Origin: Allomuricauda sp. M10
GTDB lineage: Bacteria > Bacteroidota > Bacteroidia > Flavobacteriales > Flavobacteriaceae
NCBI RefSeq assembly: GCF_020782875.1
Contig: NZ_JAJGBN010000008.1
Coordinates: 42,250 to 106,249 of the forward strand
Length of the DNA: 64,000 nucleotides
Reading direction: 5' to 3'
The translations under genes were made by a program, and so were the position numbers. Shown here piece after piece: positions 36,243-44,393 of this stretch (position 1 is the first letter of the stretch; every line of letters starts with the position of its first letter). A model generated the notes under the pieces. That model was not told the origin of the DNA, made no database searches, and was given only the letters and a program-made list of their open reading frames with translations.

Positions 36243-36278
36243 AACCCCGGTATTCTTTACCGGGGTTTCTTCTTTTTA
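36243..36278 (+). terminator. orphan intrinsic terminator
   Basis: Ten-bp stem AACCCCGGTA (36243-36252) / TACCGGGGTT (36258-36267), loop TTCTT, then TCTTCTTTTT. No plus-strand gene ends before it, so it may close a small RNA. Confidence 0.65.
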
Positions 36279-36371
36279 GAACTTTCTCTTTTGTCTTTTT
36301 AAAATCGATATCCTTACAATCAAGACCTTACCGTTTTTTATTTGTTAAAGAATGTTAAAATGAGGTGAAGC

Positions 36372-36397
36372 TGTAACATTCTACGGTAGATGACGTC
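36372..36397 (+). promoter_or_regulatory. ECF-type promoter-like element of the TonB receptor gene
   Basis: TGTAAC (36372-36377), 16-bp spacer, CGTC (36394-36397), 51 bp before the receptor ATG. It resembles the elements flanking the ECF sigma gene at 47.1 kb (TGTAAC, 17 bp, CGTC). Confidence 0.5.
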
Positions 36398-36448
36398 TTA
36401 ACTATATCATCAATCAATCGAATTCATCAATCAAAAAACGAACAACTC

Positions 36449-38899
36449 ATGAAAAAGTTGACCCTACTTTTTGTGCTCCTTTCGTGCACATTATTCCCAA
36501 CACATGCAAATACCACAGATCCTGAAAACGCCTTGGGCTCCATTTCAGGAAAGGTAATTGACAATACCCTGCAACAACCCGTTGCCTATGCCGCAGTAGT
36601 CATTAAATCTGAAGATGGAACCGAAACCATCACCGGTGGCATCACTTTGGATGACGGTACTTTCGACATTAAAAAACTACCTGACGGCAATTTCATTTTT
36701 GAAGTACAGTACATCGGGTACAAAACGTATTCCCAAAAATTGGTCATCAATAAGGACAAAAGAAATTGGAGTTTGGGTACCATCACCTTGATGGAAGAAA
36801 CCCAAAACTTGGAAGGCGTTGAACTGGTGGGCGAAAAAACGACCATTGAACAACGGGTGGATAGAAAGGTTATCAATGTGGGCAAAGATTTGACCACTTC
36901 CGGAGCCTCAGCCTCGGACATTATGAACAACATTCCTTCTGTAAATGTGGATGCCCAAACCGGCGACATTACCTTGAGAGGTAATTCCAACGTTCGTGTG
37001 ATGGTCGATGGTAAATTATCCAACGTGCCCGTTGCGCAGTTGTTGAAGCAGATTCCATCCACATCCATTAAATCCATCGAGTTGATAACTAACCCATCCG
37101 CCAAGTACAATCCGGAAGGAATGAGTGGTATCATCAACATTGTATTGCACAAAAATGCCAATATTGGGTTCAACGGAAATGTGAGCCTAGGCCTTACCAA
37201 AGGTATCGAGGCCAAATTCAATAGTTCCATCGATTTGAACTACCGCAATGGCAAATTCAATTTCTACGGAAATTATGGCAACAACATTGGCAAATGGGTA
37301 AATGATGGCAGCATTTTGAGGGTAGATGAAAACTCACGCCAAAACTTCGATTTCCTGAACAACAACAAGTCGCACTTGTACAAATTGGGGGTTGATTTTT
37401 ACCTGAACGAGAAGAACACCATCTCCTTCTTCACCAATCAGAATATTTATGACGGCAAAGGTTTTGGTACTGTTGCCATTGACTATATGGAATCCCCGTC
37501 GAACAACCTGACCCAATATTTTGATGATTTGTCCGACAACACCAGCGAGCAATACAATTTTGACTACAAATTGGATTTTGGTAAGGAAGGCCACAACATA
37601 GAACTGGAAGTGGACCACAACCATTTTAATAGTGGTCAAGATGCCGATTTTAGATCTGTTGGCGCCACTGTCTATCCAAATTACAAGGATTTTGTGGACA
37701 CCAAGCGTGACCAAACCACGGCCAACTTGGATTATGTGAACCCGTTGGACAGTATTTCCAAATTGGAATTGGGCCTACAGTCAAGGAATTTTGAATCAAT
37801 CGTGGATTATTCATCAACCGGACAATCCTTCAACTCCCAAGGCAACTTGGTTCCCACACCATCCACCAAGTTCATCTATGCCATGGACATTTACTCTGCT
37901 TATGCCACTTTTGGCCAGACCTATAAAAAATGGTCCTATCAAATGGGCGTTCGTATTGAAGATGTGGAAGTAAAAGCGGACACCAATGCAGTGCGTGCCT
38001 TTACCGACAAATACACGGAGCTATACCCATCGGCATTTGTAACATATAGTCCAAATGAAAAGGATCAAGTACAATTGAGCTATAGCAGAAGGGTAGATCG
38101 TCCAGGGTTGGATCAAGTAAACCCCATTAGGGAATTTGCCACTCCTTTGATTTCCTCTTTCGGTAACCCGAACTTGGTACCACAGTTTACCAGTTCCTAT
38201 GAGTTGAACTATACCAAAAGGCTTAAAAATGGTAGTATCACCTCCGGAGTTTTCTATCGTAGCATTACCGATGAGATCAACAGGGCGTTGTACGTGGATC
38301 GATTGGATTTGAACAAGACCATCCTAACCTATGACAATTTTGATAAAACATCGGCTTACGGGGTGGAAGTATCCGGAAACTACAAGCCTTTAAAATGGTG
38401 GAGTGTAAATGGTAGTTTTGATTTGTACTCCCAAACACAGAGAGGTTTTTCCGAAACATTGGATACCACCGACCCTGATGCCACGGAAGCTGATATTATT
38501 ACAGAAGAGGTTGAAGTGGACAACACGGCTTGGAACATTAGGATGAACAATAGTTTCACGGTGACCAAAAAACTAACGCTTCAGGCATTTGGTTTTTACC
38601 GAGGAAGGAACAAGAGCATCCAATTTGATGCCAACCCCATGTACTTTGTAAACTTGGGGGCCCGTTATAGCTTTGATGATGGCAAAGGTACCATCAGCTT
38701 CAACTACAATGATATTTTCAACACCATGCGTTTTGCCTTTGAAGGGGATTATCCCTACGCTCAGGAAGGCGCCTTCAACTGGGAAAGCAACAACGTATAT
38801 GTGGGACTTTCCTATCGCTTTGGAAGTGGCAAGAACAGGGCCAATCAGCGTAAGAGAAGGGACGACAACACCAAGCAAGGTGGCGGTGGCATCCTATAA
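36449..38899 (+). CDS. TonB-dependent receptor-type outer-membrane protein (OMP_b-brl_3)
   Basis: 816 residues. Signal peptide (about 1-20), a carboxypeptidase-regulatory-like beta-sandwich (about 30-115, ISGKVIDNTLQQPVAYAAVV), a plug (about 120-230, SGASASDIMNNIPSVNVDAQTG-like start and GNSNVRVMVDG) and a long beta-barrel ending FNYNDIFNT, then YVGLSYRFGSG. The C-terminus is extended by a basic tail with GGGGIL. It is a high-molecular-mass receptor for an unknown ligand; no SusD partner is adjacent. An ECF-like element upstream suggests stress or signal control. Confidence 0.92.
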   Translation: MKKLTLLFVLLSCTLFPTHANTTDPENALGSISGKVIDNTLQQPVAYAAVVIKSEDGTETITGGITLDDGTFDIKKLPDGNFIFEVQYIGYKTYSQKLVINKDKRNWSLGTITLMEETQNLEGVELVGEKTTIEQRVDRKVINVGKDLTTSGASASDIMNNIPSVNVDAQTGDITLRGNSNVRVMVDGKLSNVPVAQLLKQIPSTSIKSIELITNPSAKYNPEGMSGIINIVLHKNANIGFNGNVSLGLTKGIEAKFNSSIDLNYRNGKFNFYGNYGNNIGKWVNDGSILRVDENSRQNFDFLNNNKSHLYKLGVDFYLNEKNTISFFTNQNIYDGKGFGTVAIDYMESPSNNLTQYFDDLSDNTSEQYNFDYKLDFGKEGHNIELEVDHNHFNSGQDADFRSVGATVYPNYKDFVDTKRDQTTANLDYVNPLDSISKLELGLQSRNFESIVDYSSTGQSFNSQGNLVPTPSTKFIYAMDIYSAYATFGQTYKKWSYQMGVRIEDVEVKADTNAVRAFTDKYTELYPSAFVTYSPNEKDQVQLSYSRRVDRPGLDQVNPIREFATPLISSFGNPNLVPQFTSSYELNYTKRLKNGSITSGVFYRSITDEINRALYVDRLDLNKTILTYDNFDKTSAYGVEVSGNYKPLKWWSVNGSFDLYSQTQRGFSETLDTTDPDATEADIITEEVEVDNTAWNIRMNNSFTVTKKLTLQAFGFYRGRNKSIQFDANPMYFVNLGARYSFDDGKGTISFNYNDIFNTMRFAFEGDYPYAQEGAFNWESNNVYVGLSYRFGSGKNRANQRKRRDDNTKQGGGGIL

Positions 38900-38960
38900 C
38901 AATAATTTGATGGTCCTAGTCAGAGTGTTGGTTGGTTAGTCTTTCAAGGACGTCAAATAA

Positions 38961-38995
38961 AAAACCCCGATCCAAAAGATCGGGGTTTTCATTTA
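38961..38995. terminator. bidirectional intrinsic terminator between TonB receptor and fabH
   Basis: Twelve-bp stem AAAACCCCGATC / GATCGGGGTTTT (38961-38972, 38978-38989), loop CAAAA, with T-rich flank on plus and A-run on the other side. Confidence 0.85.
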
Positions 38996-39013
38996 TAAAT
39001 TTTTTGTTTAAAT

Positions 39014-40021
39014 CTACCAGCGGATGATGGCACTTCCCCAGGTAAAGCCACTACCAAAAGCGGCCAAGACCACCAAATCCCCTTCTTTCACCTTGCCTTC
39101 TTCCCAAGCCTCGGTCAAGGCAATTGGAATGGAAGCAGCGGTGGTGTTCCCATATTTCATGATGTTGTTGAATACCTGGTCATCGGACAATCTGAACTTG
39201 CCCTGAATAAACTGGGAAATCCGCAAATTGGCCTGGTGCGGAATCAACATATCTATATCTTGTGGAGTAAGGTTGTTCTTTTGCAACCCTTCCATGATCA
39301 CTTCGCTAAAACGGACCACTGCATTTTTAAACACGAACTGACCGTTCATATACGGAAAATAGGAAGTATCCTCAGGATCGGCATCTGCAATGATATCGGT
39401 CACCCATCTTTTGCCCATCCCTGGTGCAATTAAGGAAAGTTCCTCGGCATGCTGCCCTTCGGAATGCAAATGGGTTGAGAGGATTCCTTTGGAAAGATCT
39501 TCCTCCCTAGTTAGAACAGCCGCTCCAGCTCCATCACCAAAAATAACGGAAACCCCACGGCCCCGAGTGGTCATATCCAATCCATGCGAATGCAGTTCCG
39601 AACCGATGACCAGTACATTTTTGTACATCCCGCTTTTGATATATTGATCGGCCACTGAAATACCATACACAAACCCTGAACATTGATTTCGAATATCGAG
39701 GGCGCCAACCGTGCGTAACCCAAGATCCCGTTGCACCAAAACTCCGGGTCCAGGAAAATAATAATCCGGGCTAAGAGTGGCAAAGACGATAAAATCAATT
39801 TCATCTTTATCGACACCGGCACGTTCAATGGCTTTTTCAGCGGCTTTAACCCCCATGGAAGTGGTAGTGTCCTCCCCCTTTACCACATGGCGCCTTTCCT
39901 TGATTCCGGTACGCTCTTGAATCCATTCGTCATTCGTATCCATCAGTTTGGATAAATCGTCATTGGTCACCACACGCTCAGGCACGTAAAATCCTAATCC
40001 TGAAATTCTTGAGTTATACAT
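39014..40021 (-). CDS. fabH: 3-oxoacyl-ACP synthase III family protein
   Basis: 335 residues from the ATG at 40021 (MYNSRISGLGFYVPER); the longer frame adds only a hydrophobic tail. Catalytic Cys in QCSGFVYG, His in LIPHQANLRIS and Asn in KYGNTTAASIP complete the thiolase-fold triad. It starts fatty-acid chains from acetyl-CoA and malonyl-ACP, or is a related KAS III with another acyl primer; several Bacteroidota have two copies, so the exact role is open. It is a separate unit from the AarF gene 96 bp upstream. Confidence 0.9.
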   Translation of the reverse strand: MYNSRISGLGFYVPERVVTNDDLSKLMDTNDEWIQERTGIKERRHVVKGEDTTTSMGVKAAEKAIERAGVDKDEIDFIVFATLSPDYYFPGPGVLVQRDLGLRTVGALDIRNQCSGFVYGISVADQYIKSGMYKNVLVIGSELHSHGLDMTTRGRGVSVIFGDGAGAAVLTREEDLSKGILSTHLHSEGQHAEELSLIAPGMGKRWVTDIIADADPEDTSYFPYMNGQFVFKNAVVRFSEVIMEGLQKNNLTPQDIDMLIPHQANLRISQFIQGKFRLSDDQVFNNIMKYGNTTAASIPIALTEAWEEGKVKEGDLVVLAAFGSGFTWGSAIIRW

Positions 40022-40117
40022 TGCGAAGTGCTTAAATAGAAATTTTTGAAAAAAGTATAGGCTAAATAATGGAAAAGTAAAAAATATATCCAAAGAACTG
40101 GATATATATTAACAAAA

Positions 40118-41428
40118 TTAGACCATGTACTTTTTAAAATGGTTCACTTTCACCTTGGCCCCAAGGTCGTGCAGTAGATTATAAAGTCCGAAAAAAGTAC
40201 GGTTCATGTATAGAAAATGTTTGGAGCCACGGTTTCCGTTCATTTTACGGATCTGCTCATCTTTGGAATAGCGTTCGCTCAACTCGGCAATCTTAGACCA
40301 GAAGCCCGCATCCCCAAAATCGAAATCTTCCTTGTTGAAGGGTGAGGTGAAAATACTGAGCATTTCCTTGAACAATGCCTTAAAAAATTCCAGTTCCTGC
40401 CCACTATCCGTTGGGGTCAAAATTTCCAATTGATAGAGCTTTTCCATGAAAACTGCATCATTGTTGAGATTGTCAAGATTGGCCAACTCAAAATAGGGAA
40501 TGTAAAATTCATCGGGAATGGCCTTGATACAGCCAAAATCTATTGCAATCAGATTGCCATTTTCACTTACCAAGAAATTTCCTGGGTGCGGATCGGCATG
40601 TACCTTTCTTAAATGATGGATCTGGAACATGTAAAAATCCCAAAGTGCCTGACCTAATTGATTGCCGAGGTCGGTATCAAAATCGGTTTTGGTGAACTCA
40701 CCCAAATGCAATCCGGTCATCCAATCCATGGTCAGGATCCGTTCACTTGAAAGTTCAGGGTAGTATTTTGGGAATTCCGTTCCAGGAATAACGGAACACG
40801 CTTCGGTAATTTCTTTGCTTTGTTCCAGTTCCAGAATATAGTTGGTCTCTTCGATCAACTTGTGCTCCACTTCCTTGAAATATTTCTCGGAATCTTTCCC
40901 TTTTAAATTGAACATTTTAATGGCCACGGGTTTCACCAAGGCCAAATCGCTACTAATGCTTTCTGCCACTCCCGGGTATTGGATCTTAACAGCCAAATCC
41001 TTGCCATTTTTACAGGCGCGATGTACTTGACCAATGCTGGCGGCGTTGACGGAATCCTTTTCAAAATGATCAAAAATGTCCTCGGGGTATTGACCTAGAT
41101 ATTTTTTAAAGGTTTTGCGGACCAAAGGAGCGGACAATGGCGGCACCGAAAATTGGGAAAGGGAAAATTTTTCCACATAGGCCCTGGGAAGCAGGTTTTT
41201 TTCCATGCTCAGCATTTGGGCCACTTTGAGAGCGCTACCTTTCAAACTTTTCAGTCCATCGTAAATATCCTCGGCATTATTTTCATCCAGTTCTTCCTTG
41301 GGTGTATCCGGATTTACCAGTTTTTTGCCATAATACTTCACATAATTCCCTCCGATCTTTACCCCGGTCTTTACCAATTTACCAGCGCGTTCCATTTTTC
41401 CGGTGGGTATTTTGTCCAATGTCTTCAT
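40118..41428 (-). CDS. AarF/ABC1/UbiB-family kinase-like protein
   Basis: 436 residues. UbiB-type kinase fold: KGSALKVAQMLSMEKN near residue 55 (the alanine-rich A-loop and KxGQ-like motif as KVAQ), DPHPGNFLVSENGNLIAIDFGCIK near 255-280 for metal and ATP, and AASIGQVHRA at 130. These proteins support ubiquinone or isoprenoid-lipid metabolism by ATPase activity. It is co-transcribed with the TetR-type gene 6 bp upstream. Confidence 0.93.
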   Translation of the reverse strand: MKTLDKIPTGKMERAGKLVKTGVKIGGNYVKYYGKKLVNPDTPKEELDENNAEDIYDGLKSLKGSALKVAQMLSMEKNLLPRAYVEKFSLSQFSVPPLSAPLVRKTFKKYLGQYPEDIFDHFEKDSVNAASIGQVHRACKNGKDLAVKIQYPGVAESISSDLALVKPVAIKMFNLKGKDSEKYFKEVEHKLIEETNYILELEQSKEITEACSVIPGTEFPKYYPELSSERILTMDWMTGLHLGEFTKTDFDTDLGNQLGQALWDFYMFQIHHLRKVHADPHPGNFLVSENGNLIAIDFGCIKAIPDEFYIPYFELANLDNLNNDAVFMEKLYQLEILTPTDSGQELEFFKALFKEMLSIFTSPFNKEDFDFGDAGFWSKIAELSERYSKDEQIRKMNGNRGSKHFLYMNRTFFGLYNLLHDLGAKVKVNHFKKYMV

Positions 41429-41434
41429 AGGGTA

Positions 41435-42091
41435 CTACACAAACTTTTCTTTGTACAGAAATTTTCCAAAGTCGATGATCTTTTCCAAAGGGGTATTCTC
41501 AAAAATCTGAAAGATAGTGGTCACGGATTTCTCAATCGCGATATCCGTTTTTTCAAACCCTGGGGAACTGTCATCCATCCAAAATTTCAACAGGAACAAA
41601 AACTGGAGCCATGCGCCTTCAGAAAAAAGTGGCTCATTGTATTTAAGGATTTTAAGGTTCTTTTCCTCATTTCGGTTTTTGATCAATTCCGTTGCAAACT
41701 CTTTAAATGATTTTCGCAGTCCCTTCAGTTGGGCCAATCCTTCAAAAGCATTCCGATGTTCCTTGAGAGCGAACAGCACATAGCTTCGGTTCAAGGTCAG
41801 GTTTTCAAAAAAAGTAAAGAAAAAGGTCAACATTTTGTCTTCGTTGGACATCGTTCCGTATTCCTTGTTCTTGTTCAACAAAGTCATGGTATGGTCAAAA
41901 AACTTGTGCCAAATCCTTTGTTGTATAGACTCGAAGGAGCCAAAAAATCCATAAAAAGTGTCCTCCCCGATTTTGTGAGCCTTGCAAAACTTATAAACCG
42001 ATTCGGGAACCTTACCATTTTCAAGAACGGAATCCATATACCATTCAATAATCTTTTCCTCTGTAATGTTGGTTTTTACTGTTGTTGCCAT
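41435..42091 (-). CDS. TetR-family transcriptional regulator
   Basis: 218 residues from the ATG at 42091 (MATTVKTNITEEKIIEW). The N-terminal helix-turn-helix (about 10-60, SVYKFCKAHKIGEDTFYGFFGSFES) differs from the usual GVSxGTLYxYF but keeps its spacing. The C-terminal ligand domain is hydrophobic and helical. It is 6 bp upstream of the AarF-type gene, a gene pair seen in other Flavobacteria, and may autoregulate. No operator was recognised. Confidence 0.82.
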   Translation of the reverse strand: MATTVKTNITEEKIIEWYMDSVLENGKVPESVYKFCKAHKIGEDTFYGFFGSFESIQQRIWHKFFDHTMTLLNKNKEYGTMSNEDKMLTFFFTFFENLTLNRSYVLFALKEHRNAFEGLAQLKGLRKSFKEFATELIKNRNEEKNLKILKYNEPLFSEGAWLQFLFLLKFWMDDSSPGFEKTDIAIEKSVTTIFQIFENTPLEKIIDFGKFLYKEKFV

Positions 42092-42419
42092 AATCCTTTG
42101 TTTTAGGGTGAAACAATTATTGGTCAACCTGTGGTGAACGAATAAAGAAAATGCACTTCCGAGCGAAAGTGCATTTTCCACAACCTAACCAATAAATAAA
42201 CAAACTTGTTATAGTGCAGAACTTCTTCACAGCAATTTTTTCCTATAACATTCTAAAGATACGATATTTTGTTTAATTTTTACAAAAAAAGAATAAACAA
42301 AATTTTGTTAAAGTTGTCGGAGGGTAAAAAATGGCGCATTCCAATGTCAGTTTGTCATATTTGGCATTCTGGTATTTTTTTTGTCGAATAGGGTATAGAT
42401 AAATGATAAAAACAAAACG
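42092..42419. other. 328-bp non-coding region between the TetR gene and htpG
   Basis: No convincing open frame. It contains a perfect 12-bp hairpin at 42147-42178, an AT-rich stretch (42240-42320) and, 54-75 bp before htpG, TGTCA at 42345 and 42353 followed by TTGGCA at 42361. The last resembles a sigma-54 -24 element but lacks a proper -12 GC. Confidence 0.55.
42147..42178. other. perfect 12-bp hairpin in front of the TetR gene
   Basis: GAAAATGCACTT (42147-42158) pairs with AAGTGCATTTTC (42167-42178), loop CCGAGCGA. On the minus strand it is followed by TTTATTC, so it could be an attenuator or terminator in a leader of the TetR-AarF transcript. Confidence 0.6.
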
Positions 42420-44303
42420 ATGGCAACAGGTAAAATCAATGTTTCAGTAGAGAACATTTTTCCCTTGATCAAAAAATTTCTGTACAGCGACCATGAAATT
42501 TTCTTGAGGGAGCTTATTTCCAACGCTACGGATGCTACCTTAAAACTTAAACACCTTACATCCATTGGGGAAGCCAAGGTTGAATATGGCAACCCGATCA
42601 TTGAGGTGAAAGTGGACAAGGAGAACAAACGCATCCATATTATAGACCAAGGAATCGGGATGACCGAGGAAGAGGTCAAAAAATATATCAACGAGGTAGC
42701 CTTTTCAGGTGCCGAAGAATTTTTGGACAAATACAAGGATGCTGGCAAGGAAGCTGGTATCATCGGTCACTTTGGACTTGGCTTTTACTCCGCCTTTATG
42801 GTGGCCGAAAAGGTAGAGATCATTTCCAAGAGTTATCAAGATGCCCCTGCGGTACACTGGACCTGTGATGGCTCCCCGGAATTTACGATTACCGAATCGG
42901 ACAAGGCGGAAAGGGGAACGGAAATCATCTTGCATGTAGCTCAAGATTCCACCGAATTTTTGGATGATTCCAAAATCCGTGGTCTTTTGGTGAAATACAA
43001 CAAGTTCATGCCCATTCCGATCAAATTTGGAACCAAAACCGAAACCTTGCCCAAACCGGAAGGCGCCAAAGAAGATGAACCCGCTCCGACCCAAGAGGTG
43101 GACAACATCATTAACAACCCGAATCCGGCGTGGACCAAGCAGCCTGCCGATTTAAAGGATGAGGATTACAAGCAGTTTTACAGGGAATTGTACCCAATGC
43201 AGTTTGAGGAGCCCTTGTTCCACATCCATTTAAATGTTGATTATCCCTTCAACCTGACCGGAATTTTATATTTCCCCAAGTTGACGAACGACCTCAACAT
43301 TCAAAAAGATCGCATTCAACTTTATCAAAACCAAGTTTTTGTAACGGACAATGTGGAAGGCATCGTACCGGAGTTTTTGACCATGCTTCGCGGGGTCATC
43401 GATTCACCGGACATTCCATTGAACGTTTCGCGTTCTTACCTTCAGGCCGATGGTGCCGTGAAGAAGATTTCATCCTACATCACCAGAAAAGTAGCCGACA
43501 AGTTGAGCTCCCTTTTCAAGAACAACCGAGAGGATTTTGAAAAGAAATGGAACGATATCAAGGTGGTTATTGAATACGGCATGCTTTCTGAAGAAAAATT
43601 CTTTGAAAAAGCAGAAAGTTTTGCCCTGTACCCCACTGTGGACGGCAAGTATTACACCTTTGAAGAGCTGGAAGCCAAACTGAAGGACAACCAGACCGAT
43701 AAGGACGATAAATTGGTGGTGCTTTACGCTTCCGACACCGAGGCGCAACACAGCTATATTGATGCCGCCAAGGCCAAAGGTTATGAGGTATTGTTGATGG
43801 ATTCCCCAATAGTGCCGCACTTGCTTCAAAAGTTGGAGACAACAAAGGAAAAACTGTCCTTTGTACGTGTGGATGCAGACCATATCGATAACCTCATCAA
43901 AAAGAAGGATACAGCCATTTCCAAACTTTCGGAAGAGGAAAAAGAGCAGTTGAAAACCGAATTGGAGGAAGTTATTTCCAGCAAGGGTTACACCATTCAA
44001 TTGGAAGCCATGGATAGTCAGGCCTCCCCGTTCATCATCACCGAACCGGAGTTTATGCGCCGTATGAAAGAAATGCAACGCACCGGTGGTGGTATGTTCG
44101 GAATGGGCAATATGCCCGATATGTACAACTTGATCGTAAACACCAACCACGAACTGGTGGGTGAGATATTAAACACCAAGACTGCCAAAAAAAGGGAACG
44201 ATTGATCAATCAATCCTTGGATCTGGCGCGCCTTTCCAAAGGTTTGTTGAAGGGTGAAGAACTCACCAAGTTCATCGCTCGCAGTTATGAGATGATCAAA
44301 TAA
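42420..44303 (+). CDS. htpG: molecular chaperone HtpG (Hsp90)
   Basis: 627 residues. N-terminal ATPase of the GHKL type: FLRELISNATDA (catalytic E, Asn), DQGIGMT and GHFGLGFYSAFMVA. The middle domain with LNVSRSYLQ follows, and the C-terminal dimer domain ends with GLLKGEELTKFIARSYEMIK. The family name fits along the full length. It folds and stabilises client proteins under stress. It has its own terminator; possible heat-regulation elements lie upstream. Confidence 0.97.
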   Translation: MATGKINVSVENIFPLIKKFLYSDHEIFLRELISNATDATLKLKHLTSIGEAKVEYGNPIIEVKVDKENKRIHIIDQGIGMTEEEVKKYINEVAFSGAEEFLDKYKDAGKEAGIIGHFGLGFYSAFMVAEKVEIISKSYQDAPAVHWTCDGSPEFTITESDKAERGTEIILHVAQDSTEFLDDSKIRGLLVKYNKFMPIPIKFGTKTETLPKPEGAKEDEPAPTQEVDNIINNPNPAWTKQPADLKDEDYKQFYRELYPMQFEEPLFHIHLNVDYPFNLTGILYFPKLTNDLNIQKDRIQLYQNQVFVTDNVEGIVPEFLTMLRGVIDSPDIPLNVSRSYLQADGAVKKISSYITRKVADKLSSLFKNNREDFEKKWNDIKVVIEYGMLSEEKFFEKAESFALYPTVDGKYYTFEELEAKLKDNQTDKDDKLVVLYASDTEAQHSYIDAAKAKGYEVLLMDSPIVPHLLQKLETTKEKLSFVRVDADHIDNLIKKKDTAISKLSEEEKEQLKTELEEVISSKGYTIQLEAMDSQASPFIITEPEFMRRMKEMQRTGGGMFGMGNMPDMYNLIVNTNHELVGEILNTKTAKKRERLINQSLDLARLSKGLLKGEELTKFIARSYEMIK

Positions 44304-44328
44304 GGATCTTACCAGGAATAGAATTTAC

Positions 44329-44360
44329 AAAACCGCTCAAAATGAGCGGTTTTTCTTTTT
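44329..44360 (+). terminator. intrinsic terminator of htpG
   Basis: Eleven-bp stem AAAACCGCTCA / TGAGCGGTTTT with a 3-nt loop AAA, followed by TCTTTTT. Confidence 0.85.
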
Positions 44361-44393
44361 AATGTTTATCTTGTTGCATCAATCAACCAGACC

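Larger units (their letters stand above)
36100..36448. other. 349-bp non-coding region upstream of the TonB-dependent receptor
   Basis: No open frame worth naming. It contains, left to right: AT-rich sequence, an orphan terminator-like hairpin at 36243-36278, direct repeats GTTAAA at 36344 and 36354, and an ECF-type promoter-like element at 36372-36397. Nothing else was recognised. Confidence 0.6.
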
